In this document: one piece after another, positions 7,243-15,804 of the stretch
How the letters are laid out: every line of letters starts with the position of its first letter
How positions within the stretch are numbered: the stretch's first letter is position 1
Made by a program: the position numbers and the translations under genes
NCBI RefSeq assembly: GCF_900546705.1
Contig: NZ_URDP01000011.1
Span: 1 to 51,732 of the forward strand
From: an uncultured Oscillibacter sp.
Lineage (GTDB): Bacteria > Bacillota > Clostridia > Oscillospirales > Oscillospiraceae
Direction of reading: 5' to 3'
DNA: 51,732 nucleotides
Notes under the pieces: generated by a model
Told to the model about the DNA's origin: nothing
Database searches by the model: none
Seen by the model: the letters and a program-made list of their open reading frames with translations, nothing else

Positions 7243-9063
7243 ATGCCCTTCGTATTCAACTTCGGCGGCTTTTCCGGCGGCTTCCGCCCCGGCGCCGACG
7301 GTACCCAGCAGCCCCAGCGGCGGCCCCGCAAGGCCCGCAAGCCCATCGGCAACGCCTTCACCCGCACCCTTTTGAACCTGGCGGTGACGGCGGTGTTCGG
7401 CCTGGTCTACTTCTACGCAGAGCTCCCCCCCATCAACCTCCACGCCGAGGAGTTCTACGTGTTCCTCTTCCTGCTGTGCGCGGTGTACTGCGTCACCGCC
7501 GTCCTCACCTCCGGGTTCCAGGGGGAGGGGGTCAAGGGATACGTGGGCTTTGTGAAAAAGCAGTGCACGGTGCCCTTCTTCGTCTTCATCGCCATGATCG
7601 CCGTCATCGCCGTGGGGTCCCTCTCCTCCTGGGTGGTGCTGCGGGCCGGGTCCTACAGTAAGCTCCTGCCCATCGAGAGCGGGGACTTCACCGCCGACAT
7701 CGAGGAGATCTCCTACGACCAGATCCCCATGCTGGACGCGGACTCCGCCGCAAGGCTGGGCAGCCGGAAGCTGGGCGAGCTGAGCGACATGGTGTCCCAG
7801 TTCGAGATCCTGCCCACCTACAACCAGATCAACTACCAGGGCCGGCCGGTGCGGGTCACCTCCCTTGCCTACGGGGACCTCATCAAGTGGTTCACCAACC
7901 GCTCGGAGGGCCTGCCCGCCTATATCGTCATCGACATGGTGACCCAGGAGGCGGAGATCGTCCGGCTGGACGAGGGCATGAAGTACACCACCGCCGAGCA
8001 CTTCGGCCGCAACCTCTACCGGCACCTGCGGTTCCACTACCCCACCTATATGTTCGACGAGCCGGTCTTTGAGATCGACGAGTCCGGCACGCCCTACTGG
8101 GTGTGCTCCCGGCTGGTGAAGACCATCGGCCTCTTCGGCGGCACGGACGTACAGGGCGCGGTGCTGGTCAACGCCGTCACCGGCGAGTGCACCTACTACG
8201 AGGAGGTGCCCAGCTGGGTGGACCGGGTGTACTCCTCCGACCTCATCATGGAGCAGTACGACTACTACGGCCAGTACCACAACGGCTTTTTGAACTCCAT
8301 GTTCGGCCAGCGGGACGTGACGCTGACCACCGACGGGTGGAACTATATCGCCATCGACGACGACGTGTACATGTACACCGGCGTCACCTCCGTCACCTCC
8401 GACCAGTCCAACATCGGCTTCATCCTCTCCAACCAGCGCACCAAGGAGACCCACTTCTACCCGGTGGCCGGCGCCACGGAGACCTCCGCCATGGCCTCGG
8501 CCCAGAGCCAGGTCCAGCAGATGCGCTATGAGGCCACGTTCCCCCTGCTGCTGAACATCGCGGACCAGCCCACCTACTTCATGGCCCTCAAGGGCGACGA
8601 CGGCCTTGTGAAGATGTACGCCATGGTGAACGTGGAGCAGTATCAGATCGTGGAGACGGGCCAGACCCTGGCCGCCTGCGAGGCCAACTACCGCCAGGCC
8701 CTGGCCCACGCGGGCATCATCGCCGCCGGCGAGGCCTCCGTCTCCGGCGGGGAGGCGCGCACCCAGGACGGCGTGGTGGCGGAGATCCGCACCAGCGTCA
8801 TCGACGGCAACACCCACTTCTATGTGCGCATGCGGGACTCCCTGGGCTATCTGGACTTCGACGCCGCCGAGGTGCCCCGTGCGGTGCTGCTGGACGTGGG
8901 GGACCACATCTGGTACGACTTCACCCTGGAGGGCGCCCAGTTCCCGGAAAACGGCATCGTGCCCGCCACCGGCTTCCGGTTTGAGGGCGAGAGCGCCGAC
9001 GCATCCGTTGCCGGCGCGGCAAGCGACGGTGCCGACGCCGCAGATACCGGCACAGCCTCCTGA
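7243..9063 (+). CDS. Membrane protein of unknown function with large extracytoplasmic domain
   Basis: I do not recognise this 606-residue protein. The start at 7243 has AGGAG seven bases upstream. Residues 1-40 are Gly/Phe-rich then Arg/Lys-rich (GGFSGGF, QRRPRKARK). Membrane segments fall at about 43-60, 71-89 and 110-132. The remaining 470 residues look globular and, by the positive-inside rule, probably lie outside; they hold aromatic-rich stretches (EQYDYYGQYHNG, YMYTGVTSV). The end is Ala/Asp/Ser-rich. Monocistronic: own promoter before and own terminator after. No catalytic motif was seen. A surface or envelope role is only a guess. Confidence 0.7.
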   Translation: MPFVFNFGGFSGGFRPGADGTQQPQRRPRKARKPIGNAFTRTLLNLAVTAVFGLVYFYAELPPINLHAEEFYVFLFLLCAVYCVTAVLTSGFQGEGVKGYVGFVKKQCTVPFFVFIAMIAVIAVGSLSSWVVLRAGSYSKLLPIESGDFTADIEEISYDQIPMLDADSAARLGSRKLGELSDMVSQFEILPTYNQINYQGRPVRVTSLAYGDLIKWFTNRSEGLPAYIVIDMVTQEAEIVRLDEGMKYTTAEHFGRNLYRHLRFHYPTYMFDEPVFEIDESGTPYWVCSRLVKTIGLFGGTDVQGAVLVNAVTGECTYYEEVPSWVDRVYSSDLIMEQYDYYGQYHNGFLNSMFGQRDVTLTTDGWNYIAIDDDVYMYTGVTSVTSDQSNIGFILSNQRTKETHFYPVAGATETSAMASAQSQVQQMRYEATFPLLLNIADQPTYFMALKGDDGLVKMYAMVNVEQYQIVETGQTLAACEANYRQALAHAGIIAAGEASVSGGEARTQDGVVAEIRTSVIDGNTHFYVRMRDSLGYLDFDAAEVPRAVLLDVGDHIWYDFTLEGAQFPENGIVPATGFRFEGESADASVAGAASDGADAADTGTAS

Positions 9064-9066
9064 GAG

Positions 9067-9101
9067 AAAAAAGGCAGTCCCGCGGGGGACTGCCTTTTTT
9101 T
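9067..9101 (+). terminator. Intrinsic terminator after the membrane protein gene
   Basis: AAGGCAGTCCC-GCG-GGGGACTGCCTT followed by T residues (9095-9101). Confidence 0.88.
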
Positions 9102-9115
9102 GGATACAACGTCCG

Positions 9116-9144
9116 TTGACAACGGTTTTTTCCCGTCCTATACT
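9116..9144 (+). promoter_or_regulatory. Strong sigma-A promoter for the aminotransferase
   Basis: Consensus TTGACA (9116-9121), 17-base spacer and TATACT (9139-9144). It lies just after the preceding terminator. Confidence 0.75.
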
Positions 9145-9175
9145 GGATTTCATACCATAAAGGAGCGTGAGAGCC

Positions 9176-10315
9176 ATGAAGCTAACAATGAACAACGCCG
9201 TGATGAACGTGGAGCTGTCCGGCATCCGCCAGTTCACCTACCTGGTGCAGGACACCCCCGGCGCCTGCGCACTGACCATCGGCGAGCCGGACCTGGACAC
9301 CCCCCAGGCCATCCGGGACGCCGCCAAGGCCTCCCTGGACGCCGGCGACACCCACTATCCCCCGGGCAACGGCTACCCCTACCTGCTGGAGGCCATCTCC
9401 CGCTTCGAGCGCGAATCCCACGGCCTTTCCTACGACCCGTCCCATGAGATCATCGTCACCGTGGGCGCCACGGAGGGCCTCTACGTGAGCCTGACCGCCA
9501 TCCTCAACCCCGGCGACGAGGTCATCATCCCCACCCCCGCCTTCGGCCTGTACGACTCCCTGGTGCGGCTCAGCGGCGGCGTGCCGGTGTTTTTGCCCAC
9601 GGAGGACACCCACTTCCAGATCGACCCGGCGGCCCTGGCGGCGGCCATCACCCCCCGGACCAAGGCCGTGGTCCTCAACTCCCCCAATAACCCCACCGGC
9701 TGCGTCTACACCCGGGAGACGTTGGACGGCATCCACGCCGTGCTCCGGGACAAGCCCATCTTCGTGGTGTGCGACGACGTATACCGGACGCTGGTCTACG
9801 GGACGGAGTATCACAGCTTTGCCGAGTACGCCGACATGCGGGACCGGGTCATCGTGGTGCAGAGCTTCTCCAAGCCCTACGCCATGACCGGCTGGCGCCT
9901 GGGCTACACCATGGCCGACGCCCCCGTTATGGACCGGGTCCAGGTGTTCCACCAGTACGCCGTCACCTCCGTGCCCGCCTTCGTCCAGAAGGCCTGCGTC
10001 ACGGCCCTGAACACCCCCACCGAGGACGTGCGGGCGCTGTTCCAGAAGCGCCGGGACTACGTCTACGGCCGCCTCAAGGCCATGGGCCTTTCCGTGGAGG
10101 AGCCCCAGGGCGCCTTCTACATGTTCATCGACATCCGGCCCTACGGCATGGACTCCACCACCTTCTGCACCCGGATGCTCAAGGAGGGCCTGGTAGGGCT
10201 GATCCCCGGCGTCCACTTCGGCGCCGAGGGCTTCATGCGCCTTTCCTACTGCTACTCCGACGCCGACCTGAAAGAGGGCCTGGACCGGATCGAGCGGTTC
10301 ATCCAGTCCCTGTAA
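9176..10315 (+). CDS. PLP-dependent class I/II aminotransferase, probable N-acetyl-LL-DAP aminotransferase
   Basis: A 379-residue fold-type I aminotransferase. Visible motifs: NSPNNPTGCVYT (substrate/PLP binding), VCDDVYRTLVYG, and QSFSKPYAMTGWRLGY holding the Schiff-base lysine. ATG at 9176 is preferred over a GTG at 9167 because AAAGGAG lies ten bases upstream of the ATG but touches the GTG. Close relatives include PatA, which transaminates L-2-acetamido-6-oxopimelate in the acetylase branch of lysine synthesis. The adjacent deacetylase, dapB and dapH favour that role; aspartate or aromatic transamination cannot be excluded. Cytoplasmic. Confidence 0.85.
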   Translation: MKLTMNNAVMNVELSGIRQFTYLVQDTPGACALTIGEPDLDTPQAIRDAAKASLDAGDTHYPPGNGYPYLLEAISRFERESHGLSYDPSHEIIVTVGATEGLYVSLTAILNPGDEVIIPTPAFGLYDSLVRLSGGVPVFLPTEDTHFQIDPAALAAAITPRTKAVVLNSPNNPTGCVYTRETLDGIHAVLRDKPIFVVCDDVYRTLVYGTEYHSFAEYADMRDRVIVVQSFSKPYAMTGWRLGYTMADAPVMDRVQVFHQYAVTSVPAFVQKACVTALNTPTEDVRALFQKRRDYVYGRLKAMGLSVEEPQGAFYMFIDIRPYGMDSTTFCTRMLKEGLVGLIPGVHFGAEGFMRLSYCYSDADLKEGLDRIERFIQSL

Positions 10316-10324
10316 GCCCACAGC

Positions 10325-10361
10325 AAAACGCTCCGTACCTTTCGGTACGGAGCGTTTTTTT
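10325..10361. terminator. Bidirectional terminator between convergent dap genes
   Basis: A 15-base-pair stem (10325-10339 with 10344-10358, loop TTTC) with A and T runs on both sides; serves the aminotransferase (+) and the deacetylase (-). Confidence 0.88.
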
Positions 10362-10365
10362 GCCC

Positions 10366-11463
10366 TCAGGGAAGCCGGGCCAGCTGTTCCAGAAACGCCG
10401 CCCCCGCCGGCAGCACGGCCCCGTCGTCAAAGTCGAAGTCCGGCGCGTGGAGGGGCGGGGTGTCCCCGGTGCCCAGGAAGAAGAACACGCCGGGCACGTA
10501 CTGCTGGTAAAAGGCGAAGTCCTCCGCCGCCAGCACCGGCTGGGGAAGGTCGGCAGGGGCATGGTCCCCCAGTTCCCGGCACACCCGCTCATAGAGGGAC
10601 TCGTGGTTCCACACGGCGGGGTTGCCCTCGCTCAGCTCCACGGATACGGCGCAGCCGCTCTCCGCCTCCACAGCCCGGGCGATGTCCCGCAGCTGGCGGC
10701 CGCAGAAGGCGAACGTCTCCTGGCGGTAGGTGCGCAGGCTGCCCTCCAGCACCGCGCTGCCGCTGATGACGTTGCGGGCGGTGCCGGCGGTCATTTTGCC
10801 GAACCGCAGCACCCGGGGGTCCTTGGGGGGGAGCTGGTCCATCATGTCGTAGGCCCGGCGCACGTATTCCATGGCCGCCAGCAGCGCGTCATGGCCCTGG
10901 TCGGCCCGGCTCAGGTGGACGCTTCTGCCCTCCACCCGGACGGTCACCTCGCTGGAGCGGGCCATCATGGGCCCGGGCCGGGACCACACACTGCCCGCCG
11001 GCAGGCCCGGCCACAGGTGCAGCCCGAAGATCCGCCGCACCCGGTAGCGCTCCAGCACGCCGCACCGGCACACGTCCCGGGCGCCGCCGGAGGTCTCCTC
11101 CGCCGGCTGGAAGATGAGCAGCACGTTCCGGGGAAGGCCCTCCGCCCCGGCAAGGCGCGCCGCCAGGTCCAGCACCATGGCCGCGTGGCCGTCGTGGCCG
11201 CAGGCGTGCATGGCCCCCGGGTGGGTGGAGGCGTAGGGGGCGCCGGTGGCCTCCCGGACGGGCAGGGCGTCCAGATCCGCCCGAAAGGCCGCCGTCTCGC
11301 TCTTCCCCGCGTCAAAGTAGGCACACACGCACCCGCCGATGGGGGAGAACACCTTGCACGGGCGCCCGGCGAGCGCCTCCTTGATATACTCCGTCGTCTT
11401 GGGGAGCTGCCGGTCCAGTTCCGGGATGGCATGCAGCGCCCTGCGATGAGAAACCACGTCCAT
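10366..11463 (-). CDS. M20D amidohydrolase, probable N-acetyldiaminopimelate deacetylase
   Basis: A 365-residue metallopeptidase-like hydrolase with HACGHDGH (metal ligands), FQPAEET (catalytic Glu pair) and HLWPGLPAG. The usual dimer-interface GGHAAxPH motif is altered to RSVHLSRADQGHD, so assignment within M20D is less certain. The start MDVVSHRRAL has AAGGAGGGAGG just upstream, which rules out an in-frame ATG 14 codons earlier. The gene faces the aminotransferase and flanks dapB-dapH, which fits removal of the acetyl group from N-acetyl-LL-diaminopimelate. Alternatives are hippurate- or amino-acid-conjugate hydrolases. Confidence 0.78.
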   Translation of the reverse strand: MDVVSHRRALHAIPELDRQLPKTTEYIKEALAGRPCKVFSPIGGCVCAYFDAGKSETAAFRADLDALPVREATGAPYASTHPGAMHACGHDGHAAMVLDLAARLAGAEGLPRNVLLIFQPAEETSGGARDVCRCGVLERYRVRRIFGLHLWPGLPAGSVWSRPGPMMARSSEVTVRVEGRSVHLSRADQGHDALLAAMEYVRRAYDMMDQLPPKDPRVLRFGKMTAGTARNVISGSAVLEGSLRTYRQETFAFCGRQLRDIARAVEAESGCAVSVELSEGNPAVWNHESLYERVCRELGDHAPADLPQPVLAAEDFAFYQQYVPGVFFFLGTGDTPPLHAPDFDFDDGAVLPAGAAFLEQLARLP

Positions 11464-11493
11464 GGTCCTCCCTCCTTTTTCCCATGATGTTCC

Positions 11494-11521
11494 ATTATAG
11501 CACATTTGTCCGCCATGGAAA
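11494..11521 (-). promoter_or_regulatory. Extended -10 promoter for the deacetylase gene
   Basis: Minus strand TATAAT (11499-11494) preceded by TGTGC, giving TGC-TATAAT. A weak -35 TTTCCA lies 16 bases upstream. Confidence 0.6.
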
Positions 11522-11534
11522 GAACTTTTTTCCC

Positions 11535-11563
11535 TTGGACTCGCGGCGTCCCTCTGATAGGAT
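11535..11563 (+). promoter_or_regulatory. Candidate promoter for dapB-dapH
   Basis: TTGGAC (11535-11540), 17-base spacer, TAGGAT (11558-11563). The 150-base leader before dapB is GC-rich; no riboswitch fold was recognised in it. Confidence 0.45.
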
Positions 11564-11713
11564 GGCTTCGACGCCGGCCGGACACGGCGGCGGGGACATG
11601 CCGGCCCTTTATTGTATGCATCCGCCGGGCCGGAAAGCAGGAGGGACGCCTATGAAATTTTCGCATCTGCCCCCCGGGCGGGGCCATGGTTTTTGGAAGG
11701 GGGGCGGGCCGCC

Positions 11714-12430
11714 GTGCGGTATCTGCTGATCGGCCGGGGGCGCATGGGCCGGTGCGTCCGGGACGCGGCCGCCGCCCTGGGGGACCAGGTGGAGGGCATG
11801 CTGGGCCGGGACGACCTGGAGCGGCTGGGGCGCATGGGCCGCACGGCGGACGTGGTGGTGGACTTCTCCCGGCCGGAGGCCCTGGCGGAGCTGTGCGCCT
11901 ACGCCCGCCGCACCGCCACGCCGGTGCTCTCCGGCACCACCGGCTTTACGGACCGGCAGCTGGCGCAGCTGCGGGCCCTGGGGGCACACGTGCCGGTTTT
12001 GTGGAGCCCCAACTTCTCCGTGGGGGCGGCCGCCCTGTTCCGGGCGGCGGAGGCGGCGGCGGGAATCCTGGGCCCTGGGTTCGACGTGGAGGTCACGGAG
12101 CTCCACCACCGGGGCAAGTCCGACGCCCCCAGCGGCACGGCCCTGCGGCTGATGCGGGCGGCGGACCCGGCGGGCCGGCTGCACCCGGTGTACGGCCGAC
12201 GGGGAGAGTGCGGCCGCAGCCGGGACGAGGCGGGCGTCCACGCCCTGCGGGGCGGCACGGCGCCGGGCACCCACAGCGTCTACTTCCTGGGCTGCGGGGA
12301 GGAGCTGGTGCTCACCCACCGCGCCCTGAGCCGGGACATCTACGCCGCCGGGGCGGTGCGGGCGGCCCGGGCGCTGCCGGGGATGGCCCCCGGCTTTTAC
12401 GATCTGGAAACCGTTTTGCTGGGAGGGTAA
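11714..12430 (+). CDS. dapB: 4-hydroxy-tetrahydrodipicolinate reductase (DapB)
   Basis: A 238-residue protein starting at GTG 11714 (RYLLIGRGRMGR follows), with a GGAAGGGGGG site upstream. It shows the Rossmann dinucleotide motif GRGRMG, VDFSRPEA, SGTTGF, SPNFSVG and the family signature ELHHRGKSDAPSGTA with the catalytic His and Lys. It reduces the DapA product to tetrahydrodipicolinate with NAD(P)H. Length is near the family norm (about 250); longer in-frame starts add unrelated residues. It is three bases from dapH, whose enzyme uses its product. Confidence 0.93.
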   Translation: MRYLLIGRGRMGRCVRDAAAALGDQVEGMLGRDDLERLGRMGRTADVVVDFSRPEALAELCAYARRTATPVLSGTTGFTDRQLAQLRALGAHVPVLWSPNFSVGAAALFRAAEAAAGILGPGFDVEVTELHHRGKSDAPSGTALRLMRAADPAGRLHPVYGRRGECGRSRDEAGVHALRGGTAPGTHSVYFLGCGEELVLTHRALSRDIYAAGAVRAARALPGMAPGFYDLETVLLGG

Positions 12431-12433
12431 GCC

Positions 12434-13138
12434 ATGGAAGAGCGAAACACGCGGGAGATCATCGACGCCATTGCCGGCGGGGAAAAGCGGACGCCGGTGA
12501 AGGTATACGTCAGCACCGACGCCCCGGTGGACTTCGGGGCATCGCAGGTGTTCGGCGGCGCGGGCAGCTATATCGTCTTCGGAGACTGGGACGACCTGGG
12601 CCCCATTCTGGAGGCCAACCGGGAGCGCATCACCGACTGCGTGGTGGAGTGCGACCGGCGCCGCTCCGCCGTGGCGCTGCTGGACCTGAAGGACCTGCCC
12701 GCCCGGGTGGAGCCGGGGGCGGTCATCCGGGACGGGGCCGAGATCGGCGCGGGGGCCGTCATTTTGATGGGGGCCGTCATCAACCTGGGCGCCCGGGTGG
12801 GCGAGGGCACCATGGTGGACATGGGGGCCGTGGTGGGGTCCGGGGCCGCGGTGGGCCGCAACTGCCACATCGGGGCGGGGGCGGTGCTCTCCGGGGTGGC
12901 GGAGCCCGCCTGCCCGGTGCCGGTACGTGTGGAGGACGGGGCCTTCATCGGGGCCAACGCGGTGGTGCTGGAGGGGGTGCGCATCGGCGCGGAGGCGGTG
13001 GTGGCCGCCGGGGCGGTGGTGACGGCGGACGTGCCGCCCCGGGCGGTGGCGGCGGGGTGCCCGGCCCGGGTGGTGAAGTTCCGGGACGCGGGGACCGACG
13101 CCAAGACCGCCCTCACCGAGGCACTGCGGCAGCTGTAA
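12434..13138 (+). CDS. dapH: Tetrahydrodipicolinate N-acetyltransferase (DapH)
   Basis: A 234-residue protein. The first 90 residues form the DapH N-terminal domain and the rest is a left-handed beta helix of hexapeptide repeats (IGAGAVILMGAVINLGARVG, GTMVDMGAVVG, GRNCHIGAGAVLSG). It transfers acetyl from acetyl-CoA to tetrahydrodipicolinate, committing the cell to the acetylase branch toward meso-diaminopimelate. It is expected to be a trimer. It is cotranscribed with dapB. The 3' flank is very GC-rich and ends in a terminator shared with clpC. Confidence 0.93.
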   Translation: MEERNTREIIDAIAGGEKRTPVKVYVSTDAPVDFGASQVFGGAGSYIVFGDWDDLGPILEANRERITDCVVECDRRRSAVALLDLKDLPARVEPGAVIRDGAEIGAGAVILMGAVINLGARVGEGTMVDMGAVVGSGAAVGRNCHIGAGAVLSGVAEPACPVPVRVEDGAFIGANAVVLEGVRIGAEAVVAAGAVVTADVPPRAVAAGCPARVVKFRDAGTDAKTALTEALRQL

Positions 13139-13158
13139 GGCCAGCGCCCCCGCCGAAA

Positions 13159-13231
13159 GCCGGTACCGTCCCGGGTCCGCGCCGCCGGACGCCGGAGCGC
13201 CCCGGAAAACCGTCCGCCGGTACCGTCCCGG
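13159..13231. repeat. 16-base direct repeat downstream of dapH
   Basis: GCCGGTACCGTCCCGG occurs at 13159-13174 and again at 13216-13231, 57 bases apart, in a GC-rich noncoding stretch before the terminator. No function recognised. Confidence 0.6.
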
Positions 13232-13275
13232 CGCGGGCCCCTCCCCCGGCCCGGACGCCGCCCGGGACCGAGCAC

Positions 13276-13312
13276 AAAAAAAAGGCCTGCCGCGTAAGCG
13301 GCAGGTCTTTTT
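13276..13312. terminator. Bidirectional terminator between dapH and clpC
   Basis: CCTGCCGC-GTAA-GCGGCAGG with A runs on the left (13276-13283) and T runs on the right (13308-13312), so it can end both convergent units. Confidence 0.85.
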
Positions 13313-13315
13313 GCC

Positions 13316-15769
13316 TTACTTTTCGATGCAGAGCTTGTCGTCCTCCACCGTCAGGTGGGCGGTATCGCCGGAGGCCAGGGTGCCGTCGAGCATCTTCTCG
13401 GCTACAGCGTCCTCCACCTTGCTCTGGATGGCCCGGCGCAGGGGACGGGCGCCGTACTTGGGGTCGAAGCCCTCCTTGGCAAGCTCGGCCACCGCCTCGT
13501 CGCTGGCGTCCAGGTGGATGCCCATGGCCTCCATCCGGGCGGACACGCCCCGCAGCATCCTGCGGGCAACCTCCTGGATGTCCGCCTCGCTCAGAGAGCG
13601 GAAGACGATGATGTCGTCGATCCGGTTGAGGAACTCGGGCCGGAAGGTCTGGCGCAGCTCCGCCATGACCGTCTCCTTGGCACGCTGGAAGGCGGCCTCG
13701 GCGTCGGCGGCGGCGTTCTTGTCCTCCGCGGAGAAGCCCAGCTTCCCTGCGGCGGCGGTCAGGCTCTTGGCGCCGATGTTGCTGGTCATGACGATGACCG
13801 TGTTCTTGAAGTCCACGGTGCGGCCCTGGGAGTCGGTGATCCGGCCGTCGTCCAGGATCTGCAGCAGCACGTTCCACACGTCCTCGTGGGCTTTTTCGAT
13901 CTCATCGAACAGCACCACGGAGTAGGGCTTTCTGCGGACCTTCTCGGTCAGCTGGCCGCCCTCCTCGTGACCCACGTATCCCGGAGGGGAACCGATGAGA
14001 CGGGAGACTGTGTGGCGCTCCATGTACTCGGACATATCGATCCGGATCATGGCGTTCTCGTCGCCGAACATGGCCTCGGCCAGGGACTTGCAAAGCTCGG
14101 TCTTGCCAACGCCGGTGGGGCCAAGGAACAAAAACGAGCCGATGGGGCGCTTGGGGTCCTTCAATCCCACACGGCCCCGGCGGATGGCCCGGGCCACGGC
14201 CTTCACGGCCTCGTCCTGGCCCACCACACGGGCATGGAGGGTGTCCTCCATGTGCAGCAGACGCTGGCTCTCGTCCTCGGTCAGACGGGTGACGGGGATG
14301 CCGGTCCACCCGGCCACCACGGCGGCGATGTCCTCCGCGGTGACGGGACGGTGCTGCTGCATGTTCTTGCGGCGCTTGTCCCGCTCGATCTCCACCTGCT
14401 CCCGGTAGTCCTTTTCGATGTCCCGCAGCTGGGCGGCCTTCTCGTAGTCCTGGGCGTTAATGGCGGCTTCCTTGTCCTTGACCAGGGCGCTGATCTTCTC
14501 CTCCAGGCTCTTGAGCTCGGGGGAGAGCTCCTCGGTCTCCATCCGCACCCGGCTGGCGGCCTCGTCCATCAGGTCGATGGCCTTGTCGGGCAGGAAGCGG
14601 TCGTTGATATACCGGGCGGAGAGGTTGACGGCAGCCTCCAGGGCCTCGTCGGTGATCTGGAGCTTATGGTGCTGCTCGTACTTCTCCCGCAGGCCCTTCA
14701 GGATCTCCAGGGAAGCCTCCCGGCTGGGCTCGCCCACCTGCACCGGCTGGAACCGGCGCTCCAGGGCGGCGTCCTTTTCGATATACTTGCGGTACTCGTT
14801 GAGGGTGGTGGCGCCGATGACCTGGATCTCGCCCCGGCCCAGAGCGGGCTTGATGATGTTGGCGGCGTCCACGGCGCCCTCGGCGGAGCCTGCGCCCACG
14901 ATGGTGTGGAGCTCATCGATGAAGAGGATCACGTCGCCGGACTTCTTCACCTCGTCCAGCAGCTTCTTGATCCGCTCTTCGAATTCGCCCCGGTACTTGG
15001 TGCCGGCCACCATGCCGGAAAGGTCCAACGACAAAAGGCGCTTGTCCAGCAGCTCGTCGGGCACGTCGCCCATGGCGATCTTCCGGGCCAGGCCCTCTGC
15101 GATGGCGGTCTTGCCCACGCCGGGCTCACCGATCAGGCAGGGGTTGTTCTTGGACCGGCGGGAGAGGATCTGGATGACCCGCTGAATCTCCTGGTCCCGG
15201 CCGATGACCGGGTCCAGCTTGCCGGCGCGGGCGTCGGCGGTCAGATCCCGGGTGAACTCAGCGAGGGTCTTGTTCTTGCCGTCGTCCTTGCCGCCGCTGC
15301 GGGCCTGGGGCTCCGCGGCGCGGCTGCGGGGGGTCTTGCTGAGCTTTTCCATGAGGGCGGTGTACAGGTGCTTGGCGTCCACGCCGGCGGTGCGCAGGAT
15401 GCGGACGGCCATGTTGTTGCCCTCCCGCAAAATGCCTGCCAGCAGGTGCTCCGTGCCAACGTAGTTGTAGCCGCCGCGGATGGAGTCCTCCATGGCGATC
15501 TCCACCACCCGCTTGGCCCGGGGCGTCAGGCCCTGGGCGGGGTTGCCGCCGGGGAGTCCCGCCCCCACGCTGGTTTTGATGATCTCCACGATCATGTCGT
15601 CCGTCAGGCCCGCCTCCGTCAGCACGGTGTGGGCGATGCCCTCGTTTTCCCGGATCAGTCCCAGCAGCAGGTGCTCCGTGCCCACGTACCCGTGGCCCAG
15701 TTCACCGGCCGCTTCCTGGGAAAGCCGCAGCGCCTCTTCGGCGCCGGGCGTGAATTTATTTTCATTCAT
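13316..15769 (-). CDS. clpC: ATP-dependent Clp protease ATP-binding subunit ClpC
   Basis: An 817-residue class I Clp/Hsp100 unfoldase. In order: double Clp N-domain repeat (1-150, GYVGTEHLLLGLI and NYVGTEHLLAGIL), first AAA+ module with GEPGVGKT and VILFIDELHTI, a coiled middle domain with a UVR-like AQDYEKAAQLRD, second AAA+ module with GPTGVGKTE and VVLFDEIEKAH, and a D2-small domain. The loop KLGF in D2 fits ClpP docking. It unfolds damaged or tagged proteins for ClpP in the cytoplasm. It is last in the ctsR operon and so under CtsR control; mcsA ends 35 bases before it. Confidence 0.96.
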   Translation of the reverse strand: MNENKFTPGAEEALRLSQEAAGELGHGYVGTEHLLLGLIRENEGIAHTVLTEAGLTDDMIVEIIKTSVGAGLPGGNPAQGLTPRAKRVVEIAMEDSIRGGYNYVGTEHLLAGILREGNNMAVRILRTAGVDAKHLYTALMEKLSKTPRSRAAEPQARSGGKDDGKNKTLAEFTRDLTADARAGKLDPVIGRDQEIQRVIQILSRRSKNNPCLIGEPGVGKTAIAEGLARKIAMGDVPDELLDKRLLSLDLSGMVAGTKYRGEFEERIKKLLDEVKKSGDVILFIDELHTIVGAGSAEGAVDAANIIKPALGRGEIQVIGATTLNEYRKYIEKDAALERRFQPVQVGEPSREASLEILKGLREKYEQHHKLQITDEALEAAVNLSARYINDRFLPDKAIDLMDEAASRVRMETEELSPELKSLEEKISALVKDKEAAINAQDYEKAAQLRDIEKDYREQVEIERDKRRKNMQQHRPVTAEDIAAVVAGWTGIPVTRLTEDESQRLLHMEDTLHARVVGQDEAVKAVARAIRRGRVGLKDPKRPIGSFLFLGPTGVGKTELCKSLAEAMFGDENAMIRIDMSEYMERHTVSRLIGSPPGYVGHEEGGQLTEKVRRKPYSVVLFDEIEKAHEDVWNVLLQILDDGRITDSQGRTVDFKNTVIVMTSNIGAKSLTAAAGKLGFSAEDKNAAADAEAAFQRAKETVMAELRQTFRPEFLNRIDDIIVFRSLSEADIQEVARRMLRGVSARMEAMGIHLDASDEAVAELAKEGFDPKYGARPLRRAIQSKVEDAVAEKMLDGTLASGDTAHLTVEDDKLCIEK

Positions 15770-15804
15770 AGATCTTTACCTTCTTTCCTGTGGGAGGGAG
15801 GGCG

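Noticed and set aside
7177..9237. 686-codon frame on the minus strand opposite the unknown membrane protein
   Set aside because: The plus-strand frame has promoter, ribosome site, membrane helices and terminator; the minus frame crosses the next promoter and is repetitive Val/Gly/His/Asp.
9769..11487. 572-codon plus-strand frame across the aminotransferase end and opposite the deacetylase
   Set aside because: It spans a strong bidirectional terminator and lies antisense to a clear M20D enzyme.
11564..11713. Lysine riboswitch before dapB
   Set aside because: The 150-base leader is short and shows none of the L-box core I could recognise, nor a terminator hairpin with T-tract.
11686..13611. 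641-codon plus-strand frame over dapB and dapH in another reading frame
   Set aside because: Gly/Arg/Pro-rich out-of-frame shadow that also runs through the terminator after dapH.
15770..15804. Possible frameshifted mcsB between mcsA and clpC
   Set aside because: Only 35 bases lie between the genes, holding just the clpC ribosome site; no kinase motif is found nearby in any frame.
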